A DNA stretch of 64,000 bases from Flavobacterium sp. NRK1 (GTDB taxonomy: Bacteria > Bacteroidota > Bacteroidia > Flavobacteriales > Flavobacteriaceae). Shown here one piece after another: positions 8,421 through 16,906 of the stretch. The translations under genes and the position numbers were made by a program. The notes under the pieces are model-generated. The model was given only the letters and a program-made list of their open reading frames with translations, was not told the DNA's origin and did no database searches. The first letter of the stretch is position 1; every line of letters starts with the position of its first letter. The stretch spans positions 348,437 through 412,436 of the forward strand of contig NZ_JAMXLA010000001.1 in assembly GCF_024054175.1 (NCBI RefSeq), written 5' to 3'.

Positions 8421-9311
8421 ATGGAAACTGTTTTAGACACTATAAAACCTACTGCCTCTAACGGATTGCTTACACAAAAGCCCAAATGGCTTAGAGTAAA
8501 GTTACCTACAGGCAAAAAATATACTGAACTTCGCGGCCTTGTGGACAAATACAAGCTGCATACTATATGTACATCGGGCAGTTGCCCAAACATGGGCGAA
8601 TGCTGGGGTGAAGGAACTGCTACATTTATGATACTGGGTAATACCTGTACACGTTCATGCGGCTTTTGCGGTGTTAAAACCGGACGCCCGGAAACGGTAG
8701 ATTGGGATGAACCTGAAAAAGTAGCCCGTTCTATTAAGCTTATGAATATTAAGCACGCTGTAGTAACCAGTGTAGATCGTGATGACCTTAAAGACGGTGG
8801 CTCTATAATTTGGGCAGAAACCGTTAAAGCTATCCGCAGAATGAACCCTAACACTACGCTTGAAACACTAATACCGGATTTTCAGGGTATAGAAAGAAAT
8901 ATAGACCGTATTATTGAGGTTGCTCCTGAAGTTGTATCACACAATATGGAAACTGTAAAAAGGCTAACCCGTGAGGTACGTATTCAGGCAAAATATGAGC
9001 GTAGCCTTGAGGTATTACGCTACCTGAAAGACAACGGTATTAATCGTACAAAATCAGGCATTATGCTTGGCCTTGGCGAAACTGAAGAGGAAGTGATACA
9101 GACTATGCACGACCTTCGCAGTGTAAACCTTGATGTACTTACTATCGGGCAATACCTGCAGCCAAGTAAAAAACACCTTCCTGTAAAAGAGTTTATTACT
9201 CCTGAACAGTTTGAAAAGTATGAAAAAATAGGACTTGAGCTTGGTTTCCGCCATGTAGAAAGCGGTGCGCTTGTACGTTCATCATACAAAGCACAAAAAC
9301 ATATATTATAA
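8421..9311 (+). CDS. lipA: Lipoyl synthase
   Basis: 296 residues. A radical-SAM enzyme that inserts two sulfurs into octanoyl groups on lipoyl domains of 2-oxoacid dehydrogenases and GcvH. The auxiliary cluster cysteines are C50, C55 and C61 ([12 protein letters not shown]). The radical-SAM cluster CxxxCxxC is C76, C80 and C83 (CTRSCGFC). The C-terminal RSSY serine that binds the auxiliary cluster is near 287. It has a clear -7 box. The gene ends only 98 bases before gapA, and most of that gap is an interspersed repeat, so read-through into gapA is plausible. Confidence 0.97.
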   Translation: METVLDTIKPTASNGLLTQKPKWLRVKLPTGKKYTELRGLVDKYKLHTICTSGSCPNMGECWGEGTATFMILGNTCTRSCGFCGVKTGRPETVDWDEPEKVARSIKLMNIKHAVVTSVDRDDLKDGGSIIWAETVKAIRRMNPNTTLETLIPDFQGIERNIDRIIEVAPEVVSHNMETVKRLTREVRIQAKYERSLEVLRYLKDNGINRTKSGIMLGLGETEEEVIQTMHDLRSVNLDVLTIGQYLQPSKKHLPVKEFITPEQFEKYEKIGLELGFRHVESGALVRSSYKAQKHIL

Positions 9312-9327
9312 TTTTTTAAGTCAGAAT

Positions 9328-9394
9328 GTCATTCTGAATGCAGTATAACGGAATGAAGAATCTCTATTGAGATTCCTCCTATCGTCGGAATGAC
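9328..9394. repeat. Palindromic interspersed repeat, copy 1 (left of gapA)
   Basis: A 67-bp element beginning GTCATTCTGAATG and ending GTCGGAATGAC, with an imperfect internal palindrome centred on GAATCTCTATTGAGATTC. Its reverse complement aligns over its whole length to 10429-10492. Small GTCATTCTGAA...GAATGAC palindromes are a recurrent intergenic repeat type in flavobacterial genomes. Confidence 0.75.
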
Positions 9395-9409
9395 AACCGT
9401 ACGAAACAA

Positions 9410-10411
9410 ATGACTACAAAAACAAAAATTGCCATTAACGGTTTTGGCCGCATAGGCCGAAACCTTTTCAGGCTACTGATAAACCACCCTTCTATAGAGG
9501 TGGTTGCCATAAACGATATTGCAGATGCCCGCACTATGGCGCATCTTATAAAATACGACAGCATACACGGCATATTACCTTATGATGTATCTCATACCGA
9601 AGACAGTCTGATAATAGACGGTAAACCCTACCTTTTTTTAAGAAACAAAAATGCTGCCGACCAAAACTGGAAATCATTAGGAATTGATATTGTTGTAGAA
9701 TCTACAGGAAAGTTTAAAACACTTGAAGATGCTAATGCACATCTGGAAGCCGGAGCTAAAAAAGTAATTCTTTCTGCCCCGCCGGAAGATGACCGTATTA
9801 AAACAGTAGTATTGGGCGTTAATGAACACATACTGGACGGCACTGAAACTGTAATATCTAATGCCAGCTGTACCACAAATAATGCTGCTCCTATGATGAA
9901 AATCATTAATGATTTATGCGGAATAGAACAGGCATATATTACAACGGTACACTCTTACACTACAGACCAAAGCCTGCACGACCAGCCCCATAAAGACTTA
10001 CGCAGAGCACGCGGAGCATCACAATCTATTGTACCTACTACAACTGGTGCTGCTAAGGCACTAACAAAAATATTCCCTGAATTTGATGGTAAAATAGGCG
10101 GAAGCGGAATACGCGTTCCTGTACCTGACGGATCACTTACAGATATTACCTGTTACGTAAAGCGTGAAGTAAGTATTGAAGAAATAAATGCTGCTTTTAA
10201 AGCGGCTGCCGAAAATGAGCTGGAAGGCATATTAGCATATACAGAAGACCCTATAGTATCGGTAGATATTTTAGGCAACCGGAACTCCTGCCTTTTTGAT
10301 TCTCAATTAACATCAGTTATAGACAGAATGGTAAAAGTAGTAGGCTGGTATGATAATGAGATAGGATATTCGTCAAGAATAATAGACCTTATTTTATTTT
10401 TAGAAAGGTAA
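9410..10411 (+). CDS. gap: Glyceraldehyde-3-phosphate dehydrogenase, type I
   Basis: 333 residues. It oxidises glyceraldehyde 3-phosphate to 1,3-bisphosphoglycerate in glycolysis, or the reverse. The NAD-binding motif INGFGRIGRNLFR is at 9-21, the catalytic Cys154 in SNASCTTN, and the catalytic His181 in TTVHSYT. ND at 35-36 fits NAD preference. The gene is bracketed by two inverted copies of a palindromic repeat, the left one ending 15 bases before the ATG. I see no TAnnTTTG box between the repeat and the start, so expression may come from lipA read-through or from the repeat itself. Confidence 0.96.
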   Translation: MTTKTKIAINGFGRIGRNLFRLLINHPSIEVVAINDIADARTMAHLIKYDSIHGILPYDVSHTEDSLIIDGKPYLFLRNKNAADQNWKSLGIDIVVESTGKFKTLEDANAHLEAGAKKVILSAPPEDDRIKTVVLGVNEHILDGTETVISNASCTTNNAAPMMKIINDLCGIEQAYITTVHSYTTDQSLHDQPHKDLRRARGASQSIVPTTTGAAKALTKIFPEFDGKIGGSGIRVPVPDGSLTDITCYVKREVSIEEINAAFKAAAENELEGILAYTEDPIVSVDILGNRNSCLFDSQLTSVIDRMVKVVGWYDNEIGYSSRIIDLILFLER

Positions 10412-10428
10412 ATTTTAATCGTTTTTTT

Positions 10429-10492
10429 GTCATTAGGACGAGAAGCAATCTCTATAGAGATTCTTCACTCCGTTTCATACGTTCAGAATGAC
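10429..10492. repeat. Palindromic interspersed repeat, copy 2 (right of gapA, inverted)
   Basis: A 64-bp element (GTCATTAGGACGAG ... CGTTCAGAATGAC). Its reverse complement closely matches copy 1 at 9328-9394, including the core GAATCTCTATAGAGATT. It lies between the convergent gapA and punA genes and may also act as a transcript-end hairpin. Confidence 0.75.
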
Positions 10493-10505
10493 AAAAAATA
10501 AAACT

Positions 10506-11318
10506 TTAATATTTAATAATAAGCTCCTTTATAAGTGCTCTCACTTGGGGTTCTGCTTTTTTTGCAGCTTCAAGCACCTCATCATGGCTTAGAGATTCTA
10601 TACCTTCTTCATTACCCATATCGGTTATAACTGAAAGTCCGAAAACTTCCATATTCATGTGGCGCGCCACAATTACTTCCGGCACTGTTGACATTCCAAC
10701 ACAATCAGCTCCCACTATTTTAACCATTCTGTATTCAGACATCGTTTCATATGTAGGTCCCTGCAAACCCAGATAGATACCATCTTTTACATCTATTTCT
10801 TTTGCTAATGCAATTTCTTTAGCTTTGGCAATCATTTTTCTACTATAAGCTTCATGCATATTTAAAAATCGCGGACCAAAACGCTCATCATTTTCACCCC
10901 TTAACGGATGCTCAGGAAAAAAATTGATATGATCATAAATAATAACAATGTCACCTACTTTATAAAATGGATTTACACCTCCCGATGCATTCGACACAAT
11001 AAGTTTATCTATTCCCAAAGCTTTCATTACCCTAACCGGAAAAGTAACCTCCTGCATAGTATAACCCTCATAGTAATGAAAGCGTCCTTTCATAGCTACA
11101 ACATTATTTTGGCCTATCTTCCCAAATACGAGGCAGCCTGAATGACCCTTTACAGTTGACACAGGAAAATTAGGTATCTCGTTATAATTGAGTGTAAACT
11201 CTACATCAATATCATCTGTAAAGCTACCTAATCCTGAGCCTAAAATAACTCCATACTTCGGTGCAAAACCTGTTTTATCCGAAATATATTTAGCTGTTTC
11301 CTGTACTTTTTCCCACAT
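10506..11318 (-). CDS. punA: Purine-nucleoside phosphorylase (trimeric class)
   Basis: 270 residues. It phosphorolyses inosine and guanosine to the base and ribose 1-phosphate in purine salvage. Family motifs are GVILGSGLGSF near 24-34, the phosphate-binding GRFHYYEGY near 79-87, VSNASGGVN near 109, GLQGPTYET near 184, and MSTVPEVIVARH near 210. The start codon lies inside the last 29 bases of lpxK, so it is translated from the same message as lpxK. The pairing of a salvage enzyme with a lipid A kinase seems to be positional, not functional. Confidence 0.94.
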   Translation of the reverse strand: MWEKVQETAKYISDKTGFAPKYGVILGSGLGSFTDDIDVEFTLNYNEIPNFPVSTVKGHSGCLVFGKIGQNNVVAMKGRFHYYEGYTMQEVTFPVRVMKALGIDKLIVSNASGGVNPFYKVGDIVIIYDHINFFPEHPLRGENDERFGPRFLNMHEAYSRKMIAKAKEIALAKEIDVKDGIYLGLQGPTYETMSEYRMVKIVGADCVGMSTVPEVIVARHMNMEVFGLSVITDMGNEEGIESLSHDEVLEAAKKAEPQVRALIKELIIKY

Positions 11319-12315
11319 ACTCTAAAATGGTTTTATCAAAATCATCACTATCAGAAAGAAAACGGCTTTTTATTGGGAGGTAAAACAACTTATCTTTCGG
11401 CAGTTTACCCCTTAACCTCATATAATCTTTCTCGGTTGTTATAATTATTTTTTTTCTTGAAAGTTCTTCTAAGTAAACAAGTTCACTTTCCGTAAAATCA
11501 TGATGATCCGGATACGCTAATACTTCATCTTCAGGCTGATGTAAATAATTAAAAAACGGTTCAGGCTTAGCAATACCTGCAACCAGAGCCTTATTCATAT
11601 ATTTTACATCATTAACATTACGTCTGCCAATTTCAGAATATACTTCATCATCATATTCTATAGAGGTAAAAAATATTTTTTGGTATGGTAACGGTTTAAT
11701 TTTTTTTATAATATCCTGCTGTTGCTTTTTACTTAAAGCAATCGGGCACTTGGTTACAATAATAATTTTAGCTCTTGTAGCTCCACTCCTGCTTTCACGA
11801 AGGTTTCCTGCCGGCAGCAGAAAATCATCCGGATAAATATCGCCATAAGAAGTAAGCAATATATAAAATCCGGCTTTCACGCTGCGATGCTGATAGGCAT
11901 CATCTAAAAGAATTACCTGGGGCTTTGGCGAAAGTAAAAGCAATTGATCGATCCCATTTTTTCTGTCGGCATCTACAGCGACACGAATGTTAGGAAACTT
12001 TTTATAGAATTGAAAGGGCTCATCGCCAAGCATAGCAGCGCTACTGCTAGTACTTCCTAAAACATAGCCTTTTGATTTTCTTTTATATCCCCTGCTTAAT
12101 GTAGCTACTCTGTATTTATCTGATAAAAGGCGTATAAGATATTCCGTTTGGGGTGTTTTACCTGTTCCGCCTGTACTTAAGTTGCCAATAGCTATTACAG
12201 GTTGAGAATACACAAAAGATTTAAAAAACCCTATATTGTATAAAAAATTACGCACTGCAGTAATTATCAGATAAATTAAAGAAAATGGTAATAAAAGCTT
12301 GCGTAAAAATTTCAT
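11290..12315 (-). CDS. lpxK: Tetraacyldisaccharide 4'-kinase
   Basis: 341 residues. It phosphorylates the lipid A precursor DS-1-P at the 4' position at the inner membrane. A hydrophobic N-terminal anchor lies at about 8-22, and the P-loop region GNLSTGGTGKTPQTEY covers 44-59 with Lys53. LLDDAYQHRSV (near 141) carries the family DDxxQH motif, and FTTEKD-like ITTEKDYMRL is near 300. The gene overlaps punA by 29 bases and has a TATCTTTG box upstream. Confidence 0.93.
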   Translation of the reverse strand: MKFLRKLLLPFSLIYLIITAVRNFLYNIGFFKSFVYSQPVIAIGNLSTGGTGKTPQTEYLIRLLSDKYRVATLSRGYKRKSKGYVLGSTSSSAAMLGDEPFQFYKKFPNIRVAVDADRKNGIDQLLLLSPKPQVILLDDAYQHRSVKAGFYILLTSYGDIYPDDFLLPAGNLRESRSGATRAKIIIVTKCPIALSKKQQQDIIKKIKPLPYQKIFFTSIEYDDEVYSEIGRRNVNDVKYMNKALVAGIAKPEPFFNYLHQPEDEVLAYPDHHDFTESELVYLEELSRKKIIITTEKDYMRLRGKLPKDKLFYLPIKSRFLSDSDDFDKTILEYVGKSTGNS

Positions 12316-12342
12316 TTAAAAATATATGGATTACTATAACAG

Positions 12343-12350
12343 CAAAGATA
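12343..12350 (-). promoter_or_regulatory. -7 promoter box for lpxK-punA
   Basis: Minus-strand TATCTTTG, 27 bases before the lpxK ATG at 12315; an exact TAnnTTTG match. Confidence 0.55.
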
Positions 12351-12472
12351 ATTTTTTAGGTTCATAAATTTACGTCGATAGCACTTACATATATTTTTTA
12401 CCTAAAACATTAGAAACCTTTTTAAATTAATTGCATATTTTTTAAACATAACCCAACAATAATTATTAATGC

Positions 12473-12480
12473 TACTTTTG
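12473..12480 (+). promoter_or_regulatory. -7 promoter box for the Nif3-like gene
   Basis: TACTTTTG, an exact TAnnTTTG match 19 bases before the ATG at 12500. Confidence 0.55.
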
Positions 12481-12499
12481 CAACACATCAATTCCAATT

Positions 12500-13594
12500 A
12501 TGAAAATAAAAGACATACTTTCAGTACTAGAACAAATGGCTCCCCTAGCCTATGCAGAAGATTTTGACAACGTAGGACTGCTTACAGGCAATGCCAGTGA
12601 TGAAGCTACCGGAGTTTTAGTATGTCATGATGCACTGGAAACTGTAATAAACGAAGCCATTACTAAAAACTGTAATCTCATAGTTTGCTTTCACCCTATA
12701 TTATTTTCGGGATTAAAAAAAATTACGGGTAAAAACTATGTTGAGCGGTCTATAATAAAAGCTATTAAAAATGACATTGCTATATATGCGGTACATACAG
12801 CATTAGACAACCATAAAAATGGCGTCAATAAAATATTTTGCGATGTTTTAGGACTAACCAACACCAAAATTCTTATCCCTAAAGAAAATTATATTCGAAA
12901 ACTGGTAACCTATACAATACCAGAGAATCTTGAAAAATTGCGAAATGCACTTTTTGATGCCGGAGCAGGCAATATAGGTAATTATGAAAACTGTAGTTTT
13001 AACTCACAGGGATTAGGAACTTATCAGGGCAATGAAAACAGCAATCCTGAAATTGGTATTCCGGGTGAATTTGTAGAAGCGAAGGAAATTAAAATTGAAG
13101 TTACTTTTGAAAAACATCTTGAAGCGAAAATTCTTAAAGCCCTTTTTAATAATCACGTTTATGAAGAGGTCGCTTATGAGATTTACAGTTTGAATAACAC
13201 TCATCAAAATATAGGTTTAGGAATGACAGGAGAACTGGAAGAACCTATGGACGAGACAGCTTTTCTTAATTTTGTAAAAGAAAAAATGGATGCAAACGGA
13301 ATAAGACATAGTGCATTTACAGGAAAAAAAATAAAAAAAGTAGCTGTATTAGGCGGATCGGGTAGTTTTGCCATTAAGAGTGCAATTGCCGCAGGAGCAG
13401 ATGCTTTTCTTACCGCCGATTTAAAATACCATCAGTTTTATGAAGCTGAAGGCAAGCTTTTACTGGCTGATATAGGGCATTTTGAAAGCGAAAGATATAC
13501 AAAAAACTATATAGTTGATTATCTTACGAAAAAAATCCCTAATTTTGCATTCATTTTATCGGAAGAAAATACAAATCCAGTTAAGTACTTATAA
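12500..13594 (+). CDS. Nif3-like dinuclear metal centre protein
   Basis: 364 residues, the long form of the Nif3/YbgI (DUF34) family, which carries a PII-like insert (roughly 125-235) between two metal-binding halves. Ligand candidates are His65 in CFHPI, His99 and Asp103 in VHTALD, and the C-terminal DIGHFESE block near 330. Members form hexameric toroids with a two-metal site; proposed activities include GTP cyclohydrolase-type and metal-chaperone roles, but none is settled. It lies three bases before the coiled-coil gene, so the two are an operon, a pairing I recall as conserved in Bacteroidetes. Confidence 0.9.
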   Translation: MKIKDILSVLEQMAPLAYAEDFDNVGLLTGNASDEATGVLVCHDALETVINEAITKNCNLIVCFHPILFSGLKKITGKNYVERSIIKAIKNDIAIYAVHTALDNHKNGVNKIFCDVLGLTNTKILIPKENYIRKLVTYTIPENLEKLRNALFDAGAGNIGNYENCSFNSQGLGTYQGNENSNPEIGIPGEFVEAKEIKIEVTFEKHLEAKILKALFNNHVYEEVAYEIYSLNNTHQNIGLGMTGELEEPMDETAFLNFVKEKMDANGIRHSAFTGKKIKKVAVLGGSGSFAIKSAIAAGADAFLTADLKYHQFYEAEGKLLLADIGHFESERYTKNYIVDYLTKKIPNFAFILSEENTNPVKYL

Positions 13595-13596
13595 AT

Positions 13597-14376
13597 ATGG
13601 CGAATATCAAGGAACTAAGTGTTGAAGACAAATTAAGGGCACTTTATGATTTACAGTTAATTGATTCAAGAATAGACGAAATCAGGAACGTGAGAGGCGA
13701 ACTTCCTCTTGAAGTAGAAGATCTTGAAGACGAAGTTGCCGGATTAAGCACAAGGCTTGAAAAACTGAAAACAGACCTTGAATCTATTGAGGAGCAGATA
13801 AAAGATAAAAAAGTGGCTATTGAAGACCATAAAGCTGCTATAAAAAAATATACTGAACAGCAAAAAAATGTGCGTAACAACCGTGAGTTCAACTCTCTTA
13901 CTAAGGAAGTTGAATTTCAGGAGCTTGAAATACAACTTGCTGAAAAGCACATCAAAGAGATGAAAGCTTCTATTGAACACAAAAAAGAAGTTATTGCCCA
14001 GTCTTCAGAAAGACTTGATGCAAAATCATCTCACTTAAGCCACAAAAAATCTGAGCTTGACGCAATTATGGCTGAAACTCAGAAAGAAGAAACTTTCCTT
14101 ACTGAAAAATCTGCTGAATATCAGGGATTAATTGAAGAAAGACTTTTAGCTGCTTATAACAGAATAAGAAGTAGTGTTAGAAATGGCCTTGCTGTAGTTT
14201 CTATAGAAAGAGGAGCTTCTGCAGGTTCTTTCTTTACTATACCACCGCAGACACAAATGGAAATTGCAGCCCGCAAAAAAATCATTACTGATGAGCACAG
14301 TGGGCGTATTCTTGTTGACAGCGTGCTGGCTGAAGAAGAAAAAGAAAAAATGGAGCAATTATTCTCTAAAATATAA
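13597..14376 (+). CDS. Coiled-coil protein of the C4-type zinc ribbon (DUF164) family, ribbon cysteines lost
   Basis: 259 residues. Residues about 25-170 form a long, highly charged coiled coil with heptad-like spacing (EDLEDEVAGLSTRLEKLKTDLESIEEQI). The C-terminal block (GASAGSFFTIPPQTQMEI ... IITDEHSGRILVD) has the shape of the family zinc ribbon, where CGGC and CxxCGR are expected. Here those positions read ASAGS and DEHSGR, and the whole protein has no cysteine. It therefore cannot bind zinc this way. It follows the Nif3-like gene with a two-base gap and ends in a strong terminator. Function of the family is not settled. Confidence 0.82.
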   Translation: MANIKELSVEDKLRALYDLQLIDSRIDEIRNVRGELPLEVEDLEDEVAGLSTRLEKLKTDLESIEEQIKDKKVAIEDHKAAIKKYTEQQKNVRNNREFNSLTKEVEFQELEIQLAEKHIKEMKASIEHKKEVIAQSSERLDAKSSHLSHKKSELDAIMAETQKEETFLTEKSAEYQGLIEERLLAAYNRIRSSVRNGLAVVSIERGASAGSFFTIPPQTQMEIAARKKIITDEHSGRILVDSVLAEEEKEKMEQLFSKI

Positions 14377-14385
14377 TTACTGAAA

Positions 14386-14412
14386 ATCCCCGCCAAGGCG
14401 GGGATTTTTTTT
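14386..14412 (+). terminator. Rho-independent terminator after the Nif3/coiled-coil operon
   Basis: ATCCCCGCC / GGCGGGGAT stem with an AA loop followed by a run of eight T. It falls just before the alpha/beta hydrolase start at 14421. Confidence 0.85.
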
Positions 14413-14420
14413 AGTTCTCA

Positions 14421-15266
14421 ATGCAAAAAATACTAACCTTTCTCATTTCTAAATCTTTGGGGTTATACATTAATCTCCTGAGCTTTATATATCCTAAAAA
14501 GGCCAGCTGGCTTGCTTATAAGTTTTTTAGCCATCCGCGCGATGGTAAGCTTATAAAAGAAGATCTCCCAGAAATATTAAGGGAAGCTGATGCCGAAATG
14601 ATTACCCACAATGATTTTGTTTTCCAGATGTACACCTGGCAGGGTAACAGCACTAAGGTGCTACTTATGCACGGCTGGGAAAGCAACGCATCACGCTGGG
14701 AAGAATTTATAGGCTACCTAAAAAAATCAGGGGCTACTATCATCGCTCTTGATGCCCCTGCGCATGGATTATCATCAGGTTCAGAATTCAGCATGCCGCG
14801 TTATGCAGAATTTGTGAATGTGGTAGTACAAAAAGTAAAACCCGATTATTTGGTAGGACATTCTTTAGGTGGAGCCACCGCTTTATATTTTCAGTCGCAT
14901 TATCAAAATGATTATATAAAAAAGCTTGCTGTACTAGGCGCACCATGCGACCTTAATACTCTTCTTAAGAATTACGCAGGAATGCTCAGTCTTAACAGCA
15001 ATGTTTTTCAACTGATGGAAAAACATTTTTTTGAGCATTTCAGGATAAAAACACATGAATTCTCAGGAAGCATATTTGCTTCTAAAATCAAAATAAAAGG
15101 ACTTATTGCTCATGATGTGAATGACACTGTGGTTTCTTTTAAAGAAGGTAAAAAAATAGCCGCAGCATGGCCCGATGCAAAATTTATAACTACAAAAGGA
15201 CTTGGGCACAGTATGCATGGTGATGCATTATACAATACTATATATTCTTTCTTATTTGAGAAATAA
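14421..15266 (+). CDS. Alpha/beta-fold hydrolase
   Basis: 281 residues. HGWESNASRWEEF supplies the oxyanion region, GHSLGG holds the nucleophile Ser near 149, an acid is likely in DVNDTV near 235, and the catalytic His is in GLGHSMHGD near 265. The N-terminal 20 residues are hydrophobic and may be an anchor. Substrate unknown; probably an esterase or lipase-like enzyme. It lies between a terminator and the leaderless-type promoter of the pseudouridine synthase gene, which starts inside its 3' end. Confidence 0.82.
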   Translation: MQKILTFLISKSLGLYINLLSFIYPKKASWLAYKFFSHPRDGKLIKEDLPEILREADAEMITHNDFVFQMYTWQGNSTKVLLMHGWESNASRWEEFIGYLKKSGATIIALDAPAHGLSSGSEFSMPRYAEFVNVVVQKVKPDYLVGHSLGGATALYFQSHYQNDYIKKLAVLGAPCDLNTLLKNYAGMLSLNSNVFQLMEKHFFEHFRIKTHEFSGSIFASKIKIKGLIAHDVNDTVVSFKEGKKIAAAWPDAKFITTKGLGHSMHGDALYNTIYSFLFEK

Positions 15267-15287
15267 GTTACAATTGTCGTAATTTTG
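15255..15287 (+). promoter_or_regulatory. Full promoter abutting the rluF start codon
   Basis: TTTG at 15255-15258, a 21-base spacer, then TAATTTTG at 15280-15287, followed by CAAT and the ATG at 15292. Both boxes match the Bacteroidetes consensus, and the start of transcription should fall on or next to the ATG. Confidence 0.6.
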
Positions 15288-15291
15288 CAAT

Positions 15292-16158
15292 ATGGAAGAA
15301 ACGAAACGCCTCAATAAATTTATATCTGAAACCGGTTATTGCTCCCGAAGGGAAGCCGATAAACTTATTGAAGAAGGCCGTGTTACCATTAACGGTATTG
15401 TACCCGAAATGGGAACTAAAGTTACACCGGAAGATGAAATCCGAATAGATGGAAAGCTTATTAAGGAAAAAGCCGGTAAAAACATTTATCTGGCATTTAA
15501 TAAACCCGTGGGCATAGAATGTACAACCAATCCTGATGTTAGGGATAATATTGTAGATTATATTAATTATCCTAAACGTATTTTCCCGATAGGCAGGCTG
15601 GACAAAGCCAGTGAAGGCCTGATTTTTATGACTGATGATGGCGATATAGTAAACAAAATACTTCGTGCCAGGAACAATCATGAAAAAGAATATATAGTTA
15701 CCGTAAATAAACCCATTACCGATAGGTTTATCCAACGTATGGGTAATGGCGTACCTATTCTTGATACTGTTACCCGCAAATGTAAAGTAGAACAAATAAG
15801 CAAATACATATTCCGTATTGTGCTTACGCAGGGACTTAACCGCCAGATACGCCGTATGTGTGAATACCTGGGTTATGATGTAACAGCTTTAAAGCGCATA
15901 CGAATTATAAACATCTCTTTGGATGTACCCATTGGCAGGTACAGAGAACTTACTGCCGCCGAAATAAAAGAACTGAATACACTTATAGAACCGTCCAGTA
16001 AAACAGAAGAAGCCAGCTTACCAAAAGAACAGCCCACACAAAGAATATCTGCAGCACGCAGGCCATCAAATCCTAACAGGCCACAAAGCAGAAATAACGG
16101 ACCTGCTAAGCCTTTAAATAATAACAGAAGACCCGGCGGACCTAAAAAGAAGGACTAA
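15292..16158 (+). CDS. rluF: 23S rRNA pseudouridine synthase, RluF type
   Basis: 288 residues. An S4 RNA-binding domain (about 5-50, [21 protein letters not shown]) precedes the RsuA/RluB/E/F catalytic domain. The catalytic Asp is at 104 in [26 protein letters not shown] is characteristic of RluF, which modifies U2604 of 23S r[18 protein letters not shown] residues follow near 183. After about 235 the protein has a Pro/Asn/Arg-rich, presumably disordered tail ([20 protein letters not shown]), common in Bacteroidetes homologues. Start choice is supported by the promoter position. RluE/RluB specificity cannot be excluded. Confidence 0.88.
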   Translation: MEETKRLNKFISETGYCSRREADKLIEEGRVTINGIVPEMGTKVTPEDEIRIDGKLIKEKAGKNIYLAFNKPVGIECTTNPDVRDNIVDYINYPKRIFPIGRLDKASEGLIFMTDDGDIVNKILRARNNHEKEYIVTVNKPITDRFIQRMGNGVPILDTVTRKCKVEQISKYIFRIVLTQGLNRQIRRMCEYLGYDVTALKRIRIINISLDVPIGRYRELTAAEIKELNTLIEPSSKTEEASLPKEQPTQRISAARRPSNPNRPQSRNNGPAKPLNNNRRPGGPKKKD

Positions 16159-16174
16159 AATTTTAGATTAAAAC

Positions 16175-16906
16175 TTAAAGACTGAGCATATCTTTAAATA
16201 AAGATGACTGACGGCGTGAAATTTCTATTTCGGCACCGTTTTGCATTGTGGCTTTAAGTTTACCATTAAACCAGTTATCTACCGTATTTATATATTTAAG
16301 GTTAATAATCTGCTGCCTGTTTGCCCTGAAGAATATATGGTGAGGCAAACGCTCCTCTACCTGATGTAGTGACTTATATATAAGAGGTTTGCAATCTTTA
16401 AAGTAAACGCGTGTATAATTGCCTACTATTTCAAAAAGAAATACTTCACCAATTTTTACAAGCCAGCATTTTTCAGCATCTTTTATAAATATCTGACTTT
16501 CTTCATTCAAAAAGTCAGTAGATGAGTTATTTGGTGTCGGTTCACTATTAATTTTATCTTTTATTTTTTGTACAGCATCTGTAAACCTTTTTTGGTTTAT
16601 TGGTTTAAGAAGGTAATCAAGAGCATTATACTCAAATGATTTTATAGCATACTCATCAAAGGCAGTAGTAAAAACCGTTACAGGAACCTCATCAAGCATT
16701 TCAAGTAATTCAAAACCATCTTTTTCCGGCATATTTATATCCAGAAATATAAGTTGTGGCTTCAACTCATTAATGAGTGTATAAGCACTGTCAACATTTT
16801 CAGCCTCTCCCACAATTTCGATTTCCTCATGCATTTTAATAAGCTCTTTCAGCTCATTGCGGGCAAGTCTTGAATCTTCTACTATTATCGTTTTTATGGT
16901 ATTCAT
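16175..16906 (-). CDS. LytTR-family response regulator
   Basis: 243 residues. The receiver domain (1-120) has the phospho-acceptor Asp56 in LIFLDINMP with acidic residues at 10-11 and Lys near 102. The DNA-binding LytTR domain spans about 140-243 and includes FFRANRQQIINLKYI. Its start overlaps the end of the sensor kinase gene by four bases, so the pair is translationally coupled. Such AgrA/LytR-type regulators bind direct repeats; the target is unknown. It converges on rluF with only 16 bases between. Confidence 0.92.
   Translation of the reverse strand: MNTIKTIIVEDSRLARNELKELIKMHEEIEIVGEAENVDSAYTLINELKPQLIFLDINMPEKDGFELLEMLDEVPVTVFTTAFDEYAIKSFEYNALDYLLKPINQKRFTDAVQKIKDKINSEPTPNNSSTDFLNEESQIFIKDAEKCWLVKIGEVFLFEIVGNYTRVYFKDCKPLIYKSLHQVEERLPHHIFFRANRQQIINLKYINTVDNWFNGKLKATMQNGAEIEISRRQSSLFKDMLSL

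Noticed and set aside
8378..8854. 158-residue open frame antisense to lipA
   Set aside because: Opposite strand of an unambiguous lipA; Ser/Arg-rich composition is the mirror of its codons.
15268..15795. 175-residue open frame antisense to the rluF gene
   Set aside because: It lies wholly opposite a well-supported conserved gene, lacks any recognisable domain and is rich in the Phe/Ile/Tyr residues expected from the reverse of AT-rich coding DNA.
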